A DNA stretch of 64,000 bases from positions 170,964 through 234,963 of the forward strand of contig JACKKN010000007.1 of the NCBI GenBank assembly GCA_024236415.1. Direction: 5' to 3'. Below the pieces are notes generated by a model. The model was given only the letters and a program-made list of their open reading frames with translations. It had not been told where the DNA came from and did no database searches. This DNA comes from Hyphomicrobiales bacterium. GTDB taxonomy: Bacteria; Pseudomonadota; Alphaproteobacteria; Rhodospirillales; JACKKN01. The position numbers and the translations under genes are program-made. Numbering within the stretch: the first letter of the stretch is position 1; every line of letters begins with the position of its first letter. Below, piece after piece: positions 52,987-64,000 of the stretch.

Positions 52987-53034
52987 CGTTTCGGCCTGTG
53001 ACGTTTCGGCCTGTGACGTTTCGGCCTGTGACGA
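52975..53034 (+). repeat. Four 15-base tandem repeats carrying the S49 stop codon
   Basis: The unit TTCGGCCTGTGACGT occurs four times without gap (52975-52989, 52990-53004, 53005-53019, 53020-53034), the last with T changed to A at the final base. The unit is five codons long and in frame with the S49 gene, so each copy repeats FGL, stop, R. Only the first stop is used; three further in-frame stops follow. The repeat fills nearly the whole gap to the DUF1499 gene. Confidence 0.92.
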
Positions 53035-53050
53035 TGCGGAATCCGGCGTG

Positions 53051-53536
53051 ATGGCGGTGCTGAAGGCCGTGGCGGCCCTGGTGCTGGCCCTGCTGGCGGT
53101 GGCCGGGGTGCTGCGCCTGACGCCGCTGTGGGACCGCCTGCTGTCGCCGGGGGACCTGCGCAAGGTGGATTTCGCCACCCTGGAGCTCGCGTCGACCCCG
53201 AACCAGTTCCTCATGTGCCCGCCGGACCTGTGCCGCGCCGCCACGCCCCACGCCGAGAGCCCCGTCTTCGACCGTCCCGCCGCCGACCTGCGCCGGGCCC
53301 TGGAGACCGTGGCCCTGGCCACCCCGGGGGTCGAGAAGGTGGCGGAGGAGGGTGACACCCTCTACCTGGTCGCCCGCACGCCGCTCATGCGCTGGCCCGA
53401 CTGGATCACACTGCGGGTCATCGACCTGGGCGACCGGCGCAGCACCCTGGCCGCTTACGGCCGCGCCGTCTACGGCCGGCGGGATTTCGGCGCCAACCGG
53501 GCGCGCATCGAAGGCTGGTTCGCCGACCTGCCTTGA
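53051..53536 (+). CDS. DUF1499-family exported/membrane protein
   Basis: 161 residues from ATG 53051 (a GTG lies directly before it). One N-terminal hydrophobic segment (AVLKAVAALVLALLAVAGVL) anchors or exports it, followed by the DUF1499 body: STPNQFLMCPPDLCRAATPHAESPVFDRP, then VARTPLMRWPDWITLRVIDLG and a C-terminal ANRARIEGWFADL. Two conserved cysteines in MCPPDLCRA may be structural. The function of the family is unknown. It is in line with the S49 and downstream genes. Confidence 0.88.
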   Translation: MAVLKAVAALVLALLAVAGVLRLTPLWDRLLSPGDLRKVDFATLELASTPNQFLMCPPDLCRAATPHAESPVFDRPAADLRRALETVALATPGVEKVAEEGDTLYLVARTPLMRWPDWITLRVIDLGDRRSTLAAYGRAVYGRRDFGANRARIEGWFADLP

Positions 53537-53569
53537 CCGGCCCCGGGCGCGGCCTCTACAAAGGCGGGC

Positions 53570-53857
53570 ATGTTCGGACTGAGCCTCACCAAGATCCTGT
53601 TCACCATCATTGCCGTGGCCGCCATCTGGTACGGCTTCAAGTGGCTGAACCGGGTCCAGGACAACCGCGACGCCCGGCCCCGCGGCCGCGTCAACGGTGG
53701 CGGGCGCCCCAAGGCCCGGGGCGGCCCGTCGCGCGCGGCGCCGGAGGCCGCCGATCCCGACGTCGAGGACATGGTCGCCTGCCCGACCTGCGGCGATTTC
53801 GTCACCGCCCGCGGGGCGCGCTCCTGCGGCCGCGACAACTGCCCCTACCCGGGCTGA
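53570..53857 (+). CDS. Small membrane-anchored zinc-ribbon protein
   Basis: 95 residues: an N-terminal membrane helix (LTKILFTIIAVAAIWYGFKW), a basic Gly/Arg/Pro linker of 40 residues, and a C-terminal four-cysteine module C71-X2-C74-X11-C86-X4-C91 (ACPTCGDFV ... SCGRDNCPYPG) that should bind one zinc. Short proteins of this design occur in many alphaproteobacteria without a known role and recall the PP0621-type family. It lies 33 bases after DUF1499 and 115 before glyQ. Confidence 0.82.
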   Translation: MFGLSLTKILFTIIAVAAIWYGFKWLNRVQDNRDARPRGRVNGGGRPKARGGPSRAAPEAADPDVEDMVACPTCGDFVTARGARSCGRDNCPYPG

Positions 53858-53972
53858 ATTCCGCGCGGAATCCCGGGGCCGGCGGGCCGCCGCGCCTTGA
53901 CCGTCCCCCGGCCGCCCGGTATCTTGCGCCACCCCTCCAACCACGCCTGCCGAGACGACGGAGATCGGGGCC

Positions 53973-54863
53973 GTGCCCGAAGCGTCCAAGCCGAGCTTCC
54001 AATCCCTGATCCTGCAGCTCCAGTCCTTCTGGGCGGCCCAGGGCTGCGTCATCCTGCAGCCCTTCGACATGGAGGTCGGCGCCGGCACCTTCCACCCCGC
54101 CACCACCCTGCGCGCCCTGGGGCCCGAGCCGTGGAACGCCGCCTACGTGCAGCCGTCGCGCCGGCCCACGGACGGGCGGTACGGCGAGAACCCCAACCGC
54201 CTGCAGCACTACTACCAGTACCAGGTGATCCTCAAGCCGTCGCCGGCGGACCCGCAGCAGCTCTATCTGGAAAGCCTCTACGCGCTCGGCATCGACCCGG
54301 GCCTGCACGACATCCGCTTCGTCGAGGACGACTGGGAGAGCCCGACCCTGGGCGCCTGGGGCCTGGGCTGGGAGGTCTGGTGCGACGGCATGGAGGTGAC
54401 CCAGTTCACCTACTTCCAGCAGGTGGGCGGCATCGAGTGCGACCCGGTCCCGGTGGAGCTGACCTATGGCCTGGAGCGCCTGGCCATGTACATCCAGGGG
54501 GTCGAGAACGTCTACGACCTGGACTTCAACGGCGCCCCCGGCGACGCCCGGGTCACCTACGGCGACGTGTTCCTGCGCGCCGAGCGCGAGTATTCGGCCC
54601 ACAACTTCGAATTCGCCGACACGGCCATGCTGACCCGCCACTTCCAGGACGCCGAGAACGAGTGCGCCGCCCTGCTGAGGGAAAGGCTCGCCCTGCCGGC
54701 CTATGACCAGTGCCTCAAGGCCAGCCACCTGTTCAACCTGCTGGACGCCCGCGGCGTCATCTCGGTGACCGAGCGCCAGGCCTACATCGGCCGCGTGCGC
54801 GCCCTGGCCAAGGGCTGCTGCGAGGCCTGGCTGGCCGGCGGCGCCGCGCCGGAGGCCGCGTGA
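53973..54863 (+). CDS. glyQ: Glycyl-tRNA synthetase alpha subunit
   Basis: The catalytic core subunit of the bacterial alpha2-beta2 glycyl-tRNA synthetase, 296 residues from a GTG at 53973. It shows [60 protein letters not shown] and [20 protein letters not shown], all strongly conserved class II signatures. Its TGA shares one base with the glyS ATG, so translation is coupled and equal subunit amounts are likely. Confidence 0.97.
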   Translation: MPEASKPSFQSLILQLQSFWAAQGCVILQPFDMEVGAGTFHPATTLRALGPEPWNAAYVQPSRRPTDGRYGENPNRLQHYYQYQVILKPSPADPQQLYLESLYALGIDPGLHDIRFVEDDWESPTLGAWGLGWEVWCDGMEVTQFTYFQQVGGIECDPVPVELTYGLERLAMYIQGVENVYDLDFNGAPGDARVTYGDVFLRAEREYSAHNFEFADTAMLTRHFQDAENECAALLRERLALPAYDQCLKASHLFNLLDARGVISVTERQAYIGRVRALAKGCCEAWLAGGAAPEAA

Positions 54864-56959
54864 TGGCCGAGCTGCTGCTGGAGCTGCTGTCCGAGGAGAT
54901 CCCGGCGCGCATGCAGGCCCGCGCCGCCGCCGACCTGCAACGCCTGGTCTGCGACGGCCTCAAGGAGGCCGGGCTGGAGTTCGCCCGCGCCGACGCCTTC
55001 GCCACCCCGCGGCGCCTGGCCCTGGTGGTGGACGGCCTGCCGGCGGCCACGCCCGACATCTCGGAAGAGCGGCGCGGCCCCCGCGCCGACGCCCCCGAGA
55101 AGGCCATCGAGGGCTTCCTGCGCGGCAGCGGCATCACCCGCGACCAGGCGGTGGAGCGCGAGACCCCCAAGGGCACCTTCCTGTTCGCGGTGATCGAGAA
55201 GAAGGGCCAGGCCACCCGCCAGGTCCTGGCCCAGGTCCTGCCCAAGGCCATGGCGGCCCTGCCCTGGCCCAAGTCCATGCGCTGGGCCGACCGGCCCGGG
55301 CGCTGGGTGCGGCCCCTGCACCGCATCGTCGCCCTGTTCGACGGCGCCGTGGTGGGCTTCGACTTCAACGGCCTGCGCAGCGGCAACACCACCCTGGGCC
55401 ACCGCTTCCTGGCCGTGGGCGAGATCCCGGTCACCGGCTTCGACGACTACCGGACCAGACTGCGCGCCGCCAAGGTGGTGCTGGACCCGGCCGAGCGGCG
55501 GGCGATCATCCTGGACCGGGCGCGCGAGCTGGCCGCCGCCGAGGGCCTGGTCCTGGGCGACGAGCCGGCGCTGCTGGACGAGGTGGCGGGCTTGGTCGAA
55601 TGGCCGGTGCCCCTGGTGGGGCGCATCGACGCCGCCTTCATGGACGTGCCGGCCGAGGCCCTGGTGACCTCCATGAAGTCGCACCAGAAGTATTTTCCCC
55701 TGCACGACGGGGACGGCAACCTGGCCGCCCGCTTCATCGTCGTCGCCAACACCGAGACCCGCGACGGCAACGCCCAGGTGGTGGCCGGCAACGAGCGGGT
55801 GCTGCGCGCCCGCCTGTCCGACGCCAAGTTCTTCTGGGACCAGGACCGCAAGCAGACCCTGGCAAGCCGGGTGCCCAAGCTGGCCGAGATCACCTTCCAC
55901 GCCAAGCTGGGCACCGTGGCCGCGCGGGCCGAGCGCATGGCCGCCCTGGCCCGCGACCTGTGCCGCCACCTGCCGGGCGCCGACCCGGACACGGCCGAGC
56001 GCGCCGCCCGCCTGGCCAAGTGCGACCTGGTCAGCGAGATGGTCGGCGAGTTCCCCGAGTTGCAGGGCATCATGGGCCGCTACTACGCCCTCAACGACGG
56101 CGAGCCCGCCGACGTGGCCCGCGCGGTGGCCGAGCACTACGCCCCCCAGGGCCCGGGCGACGCCTGCCCCACGGCCCCGGTCAGCGTCGCCGTGGCCCTG
56201 GCCGAGAAGCTGGACACCCTGGCCGGGTTCTGGGCCATCGGCGAGAAGCCCACCGGGTCCAAGGACCCCTATGCCCTGCGCCGCGCCGCCCTGGGCGTGA
56301 TCCGCCTGATCATCGAGAACGGGCTGCGCCTGTCCCTGTCGGCGGTGCTGGAACGGGCCTACTGGCTGTACGACGACACCCACGCCGACTTCGAGTCGGT
56401 GGTCGACGCGGGGGTGGAGCCCAGCGCCGTGGTCGCCGACGCCGTCTCGTTCTTCGCCGACCGCCTCAAGGTTCACCTGCGCGAGCAGGGGGTGCGCCAC
56501 GACCACATCGACGCCGTGTTCGCCCTGGGCGGCGAGGACGACCTGGTGCGCCTGCTGGCGCGGGTGGCGGCCCTGGGCGACTTCCTGGCCTCGGACGACG
56601 GCGCCAACCTGCTGACGGCCTACCGACGCGCCGCCAACATCCTGCGCATCGAGGAGAAGAAGGACGGCGCCAGCTACGAGTCCGAGGCCGATCCGGCCCT
56701 GTTCGAGCAGGACGAGGAGGCGGCCCTGGCCGCCGCCCTGGCCGATTCGGGGGCCCGGGCCCGGGCGGCCCTGGATGCGGAAAACTTCGCCGGGGCCATG
56801 GCGGCGCTTGCAATGTTGCGCGCGCCGGTGGATTCTTTCTTCGATCATGTTACGGTGAACTGCGAGGACGCGCGAGTCCGCGCCAATCGCCTGCGACTTC
56901 TGTCGCGCATACGCGCCGGCCTGGGGGGGGTGGCGGATTTTTCCAAAATCGAAGGCTAA
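54863..56959 (+). CDS. glyS: Glycyl-tRNA synthetase beta subunit
   Basis: 698 residues, start ATG 54863 overlapping gly[19 protein letters not shown] is the family N-terminus; [38 protein letters not shown] and [20 protein letters not shown] follow, and the C-terminal anticodon-binding region ends in [21 protein letters not shown] run of eight G at the very end (GLGGV) keeps frame. ppdK starts 12 bases downstream, an arrangement common in Rhodospirillales. Confidence 0.97.
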   Translation: MAELLLELLSEEIPARMQARAAADLQRLVCDGLKEAGLEFARADAFATPRRLALVVDGLPAATPDISEERRGPRADAPEKAIEGFLRGSGITRDQAVERETPKGTFLFAVIEKKGQATRQVLAQVLPKAMAALPWPKSMRWADRPGRWVRPLHRIVALFDGAVVGFDFNGLRSGNTTLGHRFLAVGEIPVTGFDDYRTRLRAAKVVLDPAERRAIILDRARELAAAEGLVLGDEPALLDEVAGLVEWPVPLVGRIDAAFMDVPAEALVTSMKSHQKYFPLHDGDGNLAARFIVVANTETRDGNAQVVAGNERVLRARLSDAKFFWDQDRKQTLASRVPKLAEITFHAKLGTVAARAERMAALARDLCRHLPGADPDTAERAARLAKCDLVSEMVGEFPELQGIMGRYYALNDGEPADVARAVAEHYAPQGPGDACPTAPVSVAVALAEKLDTLAGFWAIGEKPTGSKDPYALRRAALGVIRLIIENGLRLSLSAVLERAYWLYDDTHADFESVVDAGVEPSAVVADAVSFFADRLKVHLREQGVRHDHIDAVFALGGEDDLVRLLARVAALGDFLASDDGANLLTAYRRAANILRIEEKKDGASYESEADPALFEQDEEAALAAALADSGARARAALDAENFAGAMAALAMLRAPVDSFFDHVTVNCEDARVRANRLRLLSRIRAGLGGVADFSKIEG

Positions 56960-56971
56960 GGGGTAACGATC

Positions 56972-59650
<2,679 letters not shown>

Positions 59651-59721
59651 GGAATCCGCTCAATCGTCGTGGCCGCCCCAAGGGGTGGCCACGCGCATTC
59701 AGGAACCCAAACAGGATGGTC

Positions 59722-59808
59722 ACCCCCGGGCTTGTCCCGGGGGTCCACGTCGCTGTACTGCGTGCCGCTGTTGCGGAAGGCGTGGATGCCCGTGTCAAGC
59801 ACGGGCAT
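59722..59808. repeat. Pair of inverted REP-like palindromes
   Basis: Two hairpins with perfect 9-base-pair stems lie in the convergent gap after ppdK: ACCCCCGGG-CTTGT-CCCGGGGGT at 59722-59744 and ATGCCCGTG-TCAAG-CACGGGCAT at 59786-59808. The reverse complement of the second closely matches the first, including the flanks GTCA and TCCACG, so they are two inverted copies of one element. The form (GTCATGCCCG with CTTG loop) is a frequent alphaproteobacterial intergenic repeat. A bidirectional terminator or mRNA-end role is plausible. Confidence 0.75.
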
Positions 59809-59831
59809 GACGGTGAGGGATGGCCCGTTAT

Positions 59832-60548
59832 TTACCGCCGGACCAATATCGTCCAGTCTGGCAGGGCGTCGCGGGGGATCAGCTCGACCCGCGGCGACAG
59901 GTGTTGGGCGCAGAAGTCCACGAACTCGTCCGGGTCGGCGTAATACAGGCCGTCCATGGGGCCGGGGGTGTGGTGGTCCAGCATGTTGAAGGCCATGCCC
60001 TTGGCGGCGTGCGCCCACAGGTGCTGGATCCCGGCCTTGACGTAGTGGTTCCAGCCCTCGGGGTCCGAGCCCAGGCACAGGTTGAAGGTGCCCGAGGCGA
60101 AGGCGTAGTCGGCGGCGCGGTTCATGCGGTCGGCGAACACGAACCGGGCCCGCGGGTCGCGCACCTGGGCGCGGGCGGTGTGCACCATCTCGGGGCACAT
60201 GTCGTAGCCCACGTACCCGGTCACGTTCAGGCCCGGGTCGTCGTCCAGGTAGGTGAACAGGGCGCCGTAGCCGCAGCCGTAGTCGGCCACCGTGAACCCG
60301 GCGCGGGCGTCGGCCGGGTCCACCACCCGCAACAGCAGCTCGAAGCGCAGGGTCTGGCCGTCGCCGTCGGCCCAGCACACGCCCTGGGCGTTGGGCCCGA
60401 AGCGGCGCACCCGCTGGCCGTAGGCGGCGGTGATGTGGTTCAAGTGCGGGGCGCGGTCCACCCGCCGCCCGCGCCGGCCGCCCATCAGGCCGCCGATCAG
60501 GTTTGCGAATCCCGTCCGGTCGCCAGGTCCAGCCATTCCGGTTTCCAT
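59832..60548 (-). CDS. Class I SAM-dependent methyltransferase
   Basis: 238 residues. The SAM-binding motif is FTVADYGCGYGALFTYLDDD, followed by GYVGYDMCPEMVHTARAQ and the motif IV-like FASGTFNLCLGSDPEGW; the end FCAQHLSPRVELIPRDALPD WTILV is a beta-rich cap. The N-terminus is uncertain: ATG 60548 overlaps the end of ygfZ by 52 bases and ATG 60536 is an alternative. Acceptor unknown. It follows ygfZ on the same strand and is probably translated from the same transcript. Confidence 0.85.
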   Translation of the reverse strand: METGMAGPGDRTGFANLIGGLMGGRRGRRVDRAPHLNHITAAYGQRVRRFGPNAQGVCWADGDGQTLRFELLLRVVDPADARAGFTVADYGCGYGALFTYLDDDPGLNVTGYVGYDMCPEMVHTARAQVRDPRARFVFADRMNRAADYAFASGTFNLCLGSDPEGWNHYVKAGIQHLWAHAAKGMAFNMLDHHTPGPMDGLYYADPDEFVDFCAQHLSPRVELIPRDALPDWTILVRR

Positions 60549-61420
60549 GGGTGCAGGGTGGCCCCGCCGGCCGACAGGTCGCCGGTCGCCGAGTCGGGGT
60601 CCAGGAATTCCAGGCGCAGCAGCGCCAGGCCGCGGTCGCCGGCGGACGAGCGCATCTCGCCGGCCTCGCGCCCGCCGGCCAGGATCGGGGTCCCCGGCTC
60701 AGGCGCCGGGCCGTCGATGGTCACCGGCAGCAGGCGCTTCTTGATCAGGCCCCGGTACTTGGTGCGCGCCGTCAGCTCCTGGCCCATGTAGCAGCCCTTG
60801 TTCCAGTCCACCCCGTGCAGTTCGTCGAAGCCGCTTTCCAGCAGGATGGACTTTTCCAGCTCCAGGTCGCGGCTGCCGTCGGGCAGGCCCAGGGCCAGGC
60901 GGTGCGCGTCGTAGTCGGCGGCGCTGGCGGCGGCCAGCCCGGCCCCGGCCAGGGCGGCCTCGGCGCCGTCGCGCGGCAGGATGGCGCGCACCCCGGCGGC
61001 GGCCAGGCGCGGGTCGACGAAGGCGACGCCGCCGGCGAACGGCGCCGCGGCGCCGGCCACGGTTCCGTCCAGGCCCGCGGCGGCGGCGGCGCCGTCGCCG
61101 AACAGGGCGGCCACGGCCCACACGTCGCCCAGGTCGGCCAGGTCCACCTTGCTGCGCAGGCGGTACATCTTCAGCCGCCGCAGCAGGTCGGGCAGGCGCG
61201 CGGCCTCGCCGTCCAGCAGCAGGCCGTCGCCGTGCGGGGCCAGGAAGAAGTCGTGCAGGTACTTGCCCTGGGGGGTCAGGAACGCGGCCCAGGCGGCGTG
61301 GCCGGGGTCGACCCGGTTCACGTCGTTGGAGATCAGCCCCTGCAGGAAGGCGCGGTGCTCCTCGCCGGCGATGGTCAGGACGCCCCGGTCGGGCAGGATG
61401 GCGTAGCGCGTCTCGGTCAT
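60497..61420 (-). CDS. ygfZ: Folate-binding iron-sulfur maintenance protein YgfZ
   Basis: 307 residues from ATG 61420 (MTETRYAILPDRGVLTIAGE). The protein has the GcvT-like fold (FLQGLISNDVNRV, AAWAAFLTPQGKYLHDFFL) and the diagnostic K-G-C-Y-x-G-Q-E motif as NKGCYMGQELTARTKYRG. YgfZ uses tetrahydrofolate to help keep certain Fe-S enzymes, such as the tRNA-modifying MiaB, active, which ties it functionally to the isc operon elsewhere in the window. It is divergent from the heptosyltransferase-type gene at 61560. Confidence 0.92.
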   Translation of the reverse strand: MTETRYAILPDRGVLTIAGEEHRAFLQGLISNDVNRVDPGHAAWAAFLTPQGKYLHDFFLAPHGDGLLLDGEAARLPDLLRRLKMYRLRSKVDLADLGDVWAVAALFGDGAAAAAGLDGTVAGAAAPFAGGVAFVDPRLAAAGVRAILPRDGAEAALAGAGLAAASAADYDAHRLALGLPDGSRDLELEKSILLESGFDELHGVDWNKGCYMGQELTARTKYRGLIKKRLLPVTIDGPAPEPGTPILAGGREAGEMRSSAGDRGLALLRLEFLDPDSATGDLSAGGATLHPWKPEWLDLATGRDSQT

Positions 61421-61559
61421 GGTTTCGCAACCCGTGTTGTTGGTGCCGTCGCCCCACAGATGGTCGGCGCCGGGCCCGCCCGCAAGGCCGTTGTCGCAGG
61501 GCCATTGTCGCAGGGCATGTGGGCTTTGCAAGAGTCTTCGGCGGTCGTATAAACGCGCC

Positions 61560-62522
61560 ATGAGAATCCTGTTCATCACCGCCACCCGGGTCGGCGACGC
61601 GATCCTGTCCACGGGGCTGCTGCACCACCTGTTGCAGCGCCATCCCGGGGCCCGGGTGACCGTGGCCTGCGGCCCGGCGGCGGCGTCCCTGTTCGACGCC
61701 GTGCCGGGGCTGGAGCGCACCATCGTGCTGCAGAAGATGCAGTTCTCGCTGCACTGGGTCGAGCTGTGGGCCGCCTGCGCCGGGCGCCTGTGGGACGTGC
61801 TGGTGGACCTGCGCAACGCCCCCCTGGCGCGCCTGCTGGCGACGCGCCGGGCCTACCGCGCGACCCGGGGGCGCCAGAACCGGCACCGGGTGGTGCAGCT
61901 CGCCGGCGTGCTGGGCCTGGACGACAATCCGCCGCCGCCGCACCTGTGGACCGGCCCGGCCCACGAGGCGCGGGCGCGGGAGCTGATTCCCGGCGAAGCC
62001 CCGGTCCTGGCCGTGGGCCCCACGGCCAACTGGATCGCCAAGACCTGGCGGCCGGAACGCTTCACCGAGGCCATCGGCCGCCTGACCGGATCCGACGGCA
62101 TCCTGCCCGGCGCCCGGGTGGCCGTGTTCGGCCGCGACGACGAGCGGCCCCAGGCCCTGGGCCTGCTGGAATCGATCCCGGCGGACCGGCGCCTCGACCT
62201 GGTGGGCCACCTGGACCTGGTCGAGGTCTTCGCCTGCCTGCGCCGGTGCCACTTCTACCTGGGCAACGACTCGGGCCTCATGCACCTGGCCGCCGCCGCC
62301 GGCATCCCGACCCTGGGCCTGTTCGGCCCCAGCCCCGTGGACGAATACGCCCCCTGGGGCGGCAACACGGCCACGGTGCACACGGCCATTCCCTATCCCG
62401 AAATGTTCCCGCCGAACTTCGACCCCAAGAACACGGGCACCCTGATGGACAGCCTGTCCGTGGACGCGGTCGAGGCGGCGGCGCGGGCGCTCTGGAACCG
62501 CACCCGCGAGGCCGCGGCATGA
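61560..62522 (+). CDS. Glycosyltransferase family 9 (heptosyltransferase-like)
   Basis: 320 residues, ATG 61560. GT-B fold with the ADP-heptose LPS heptosyltransferase pattern: MRILFITATRVGDAILSTGL at the N-terminus, VDLRNAPLARLL, LAVGPTANWIAKTWRPERF (donor site) and YLGNDSGLMHLAAAAGIPTL, then LFGPSPVDEYAPWG. It probably adds a sugar to the inner core of LPS. First of three coupled transferase genes; its stop overlaps the next start as ATGA. Confidence 0.9.
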   Translation: MRILFITATRVGDAILSTGLLHHLLQRHPGARVTVACGPAAASLFDAVPGLERTIVLQKMQFSLHWVELWAACAGRLWDVLVDLRNAPLARLLATRRAYRATRGRQNRHRVVQLAGVLGLDDNPPPPHLWTGPAHEARARELIPGEAPVLAVGPTANWIAKTWRPERFTEAIGRLTGSDGILPGARVAVFGRDDERPQALGLLESIPADRRLDLVGHLDLVEVFACLRRCHFYLGNDSGLMHLAAAAGIPTLGLFGPSPVDEYAPWGGNTATVHTAIPYPEMFPPNFDPKNTGTLMDSLSVDAVEAAARALWNRTREAAA

Positions 62523-63283
62523 CCGCCCACCCCGTCACCCTTTCCGCCGTGGTCACCGTGCACGACGAGGCGCACCAGCTCGCCGACTGCCTGGCCGGCC
62601 TGCGCTTCGCCGACGAAGTGGTGGTGGGCCTGGACAAGTGCACGGACGGCTCGCAGGCCATCGCCGAGCGCCTGGCCGACAAGGTTTTCGCCGGTGCCTG
62701 GGAGCTCGAGGGCGACCGCCGCAACGCCGCCATCGCCCAGTGCGGCGGCGACTGGGTGCTGGAGGTGGACGCCGACGAGCGCGTGCCCGAGGCCCTGGCG
62801 CGGGAGATCCGCGCCACCATCGCCACCACCCCATTCGACTGGCACGAGATCCCGGTGGACAACTACATCGGCGGGCGGCTGGTGCGCTGGGGCTGGGGCG
62901 GCTCCTACGGCAAGCCGGCCTATCCCGGCCTGTTCCGGCGCGGGGTCAAGACGTGGGGGCGGCAGCGGGTGCATCCTTCCCTGCAATGGTCGGGGGAACG
63001 CGGCCACATGCTGCGCGAGCGCCTGGTCCACTACGTGGACCGCGACATCTCGGACATGATCCGGCGGCTGGACAGCTACTCCACCGCCCGGGCGCGGGAC
63101 CTGCGCGCCTCGGGGCAGGTGGGGTCGTTCCCGTCCAACCTGCGGCGCCTGTTCTCGCGCTTCTTCAAGTGCTACGTCCTGCGCAAGGGCTACCGCGAGG
63201 GCGGCTACGGGTTCCTGATCGCCCTGTTCGCCGGGCTCTACCCGCTGCTGTCCCACCTCAAGGCCCGGCTGGAGACGGACTGA
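62519..63283 (+). CDS. Glycosyltransferase family 2, LPS core type (WaaE/KdtX-like)
   Basis: 254 residues. SAVVTVHDEAHQLADCLAGL, the unusual VVGLDKCTDGSQAIAERLAD (DKCTDGS in place of the common DDGSTD), the donor/metal motif WVLEVDADERVPEAL and the RRGVKTWGRQRVHPSL region place it with the LPS core beta-glucosyltransferase-like GT2 subgroup. Start ATG 62519 overlaps the previous stop by four bases. It ends in a mildly hydrophobic segment (GFLIALFAGLYPLLSHL). Exact linkage unknown. Confidence 0.9.
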   Translation: MTAHPVTLSAVVTVHDEAHQLADCLAGLRFADEVVVGLDKCTDGSQAIAERLADKVFAGAWELEGDRRNAAIAQCGGDWVLEVDADERVPEALAREIRATIATTPFDWHEIPVDNYIGGRLVRWGWGGSYGKPAYPGLFRRGVKTWGRQRVHPSLQWSGERGHMLRERLVHYVDRDISDMIRRLDSYSTARARDLRASGQVGSFPSNLRRLFSRFFKCYVLRKGYREGGYGFLIALFAGLYPLLSHLKARLETD

Positions 63284-63284
63284 C

Positions 63285-64000
63285 ATGGCCCGCATCGTGC
63301 TCGCCGACGACGGCATCGAGTTCGATGGCCGCACCCCCGAGGAACGACCCCTGGGCGGGGTCGAGTCCTCGGTGGTCAACCTGGTGCAGGAGTTGGCGGC
63401 GCGGGGCCACGAGGTCAGCGTCCACAACATGTGCCGCGAACCGCTGCGGCACCGGGGCGTGCAATGGCGGCCGCTGGCCGACGGCCTGCCCGCGGCGGCG
63501 GACCTCTACATCGCCAACCGGGGCGACAAACTGATCCCGCTCATGCCGCGGGCCGGCAAGACCCTGTTCTGGACCCACAATCCCTGCCGCTACGTGCTCA
63601 AGTGGCGCTACCTGAAGCAGCTCTGGCGCCACCGCCCGGCGATCATCTTCATCGGCGCCTACCACGGCACCACCCTGCCGGCCTGGGTCCCCGACGGCGG
63701 GCGCCAGGTGATCCCCTACGGCATCCCCGACATGTTCCGCGCCGCGGCGCCGGGGCGGGACCTGCCGCCGCCGCGCGCCGTGTTCACCTCCAACCCCCTG
63801 CGCTCGCTGGACTGGCTGCTGGACCTGTGGGAAAGCCGTGTCCGCCCGGCGGTGCCGGACGCCGAGCTGCACGTGTTCTCGGGCGCCGCCACTTACGGTT
63901 CCGTGGGCGACGCCAAGGCCCAGGCCATGGCCCGGGTGCTGGACCGGGCCGCCGCCCTGGGCGACGCCGGCGTGGTCCTGCGCGGGCCGGTGCCCAAGGC
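63285..64000 (+). CDS. Glycosyltransferase (GT4-like), 3' end outside window
   Basis: An open frame starting ATG 63285, one base after the previous stop, runs to the window edge with 238 residues and no stop. It reads MARIVLADDGIEFDGRTPEE, then PLGGVESSVVNLVQELAARG, the glycine-rich acceptor loop of GT-B/GT4 enzymes, WTHNPCRYVLKWRYLKQLW, VIPYGIPDMFR and VFTSNPLRSLDWLLDLW, the start of the donor domain. It continues the LPS-type cluster to the right. Confidence 0.85.
   Translation, partial: MARIVLADDGIEFDGRTPEERPLGGVESSVVNLVQELAARGHEVSVHNMCREPLRHRGVQWRPLADGLPAAADLYIANRGDKLIPLMPRAGKTLFWTHNPCRYVLKWRYLKQLWRHRPAIIFIGAYHGTTLPAWVPDGGRQVIPYGIPDMFRAAAPGRDLPPPRAVFTSNPLRSLDWLLDLWESRVRPAVPDAELHVFSGAATYGSVGDAKAQAMARVLDRAAALGDAGVVLRGPVPK

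Noticed and set aside
56921..56932. G8 run near the end of glyS as a frameshift site
   Set aside because: The zero frame gives the normal conserved glyS C-terminus ([10 protein letters not shown]), so no shift is needed.

Overview
The window is very GC-rich, densely coded bacterial DNA from an alphaproteobacterium, most likely of the Rhodospirillales. The grounds are a complete ISC-type iron-sulfur operon led by cysE and iscR, a zinc-finger HscB, split glycyl-tRNA synthetase (glyQ, glyS) followed by ppdK, divergent tyrS/anmK, and dispersed alphaproteobacterial-style palindromic repeats. I cannot name a species.

Layout. 1-1765: the end of an RND efflux permease. 1881-5322 (minus): GFA-type zinc protein and glnE. 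5415-9006: an AsmA/YhdP-like envelope protein and a small conserved protein. 9028-12141: tyrS, anmK and an alpha/beta hydrolase. 12236-20266: cysE-iscR-nifS-iscS-iscU-iscA-hscB-hscA-fdx-iscX, preceded by a promoter that overlaps a close match to the type 1 IscR operator. 20443-21543: ppk2, with a Pho-box-like triple repeat upstream. 21572-24768 (minus): two small proteins, a secreted protein, a lone LivH-type permease with an extra N-terminal domain, an SDR, and a micro-ORF with its own strong terminator. 24820-26601: tenA-like and galE. 26608-36924 (minus): a nine-gene polysaccharide cluster (four or five glycosyltransferases, a sulfotransferase, two tandem TupA-like ATP-grasp ligases and a flippase). 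37087-44127: mnmA, an EamA transporter, a glycerophosphodiesterase, a paired acyl-CoA dehydrogenase and an M48 lipoprotein protease. 44274-48423: an unrecognised exported repeat protein broken by a frameshift in its Pro/Ala linker, then an LtaS/OpgB-like phosphoglycerol transferase. 48845-49676: an AT-richer methyltransferase gene lying against the 3' end of tRNA-Pro(CGG). 49789-59650: ispB, DUF2007, a TrmN6-like methyltransferase, S49 peptidase, DUF1499, a zinc-ribbon membrane protein, glyQ, glyS, ppdK. 59832-64000: a methyltransferase and ygfZ (minus), then three glycosyltransferases of an LPS-core type cluster running off the right edge.

How it works together. The main coherent system is iron-sulfur cluster assembly: cysE raises the cysteine supply, two desulfurases deliver sulfur, IscU/IscA/HscB/HscA/Fdx/IscX build and transfer clusters, and IscR probably represses its own operon through the overlapping operator. 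MnmA (a user of IscS sulfur) and YgfZ (cluster maintenance) lie elsewhere in the window. The second theme is envelope building: AsmA-like protein, anmK, galE, the polysaccharide cluster, the LtaS-like enzyme, ispB and LPS-core transferases. The least explained items are the repeat protein at 44274-46422, the duplicated ATP-grasp pair beside a sulfotransferase, the LivH fusion, and the minus-strand micro-transcript at 24602-24768.
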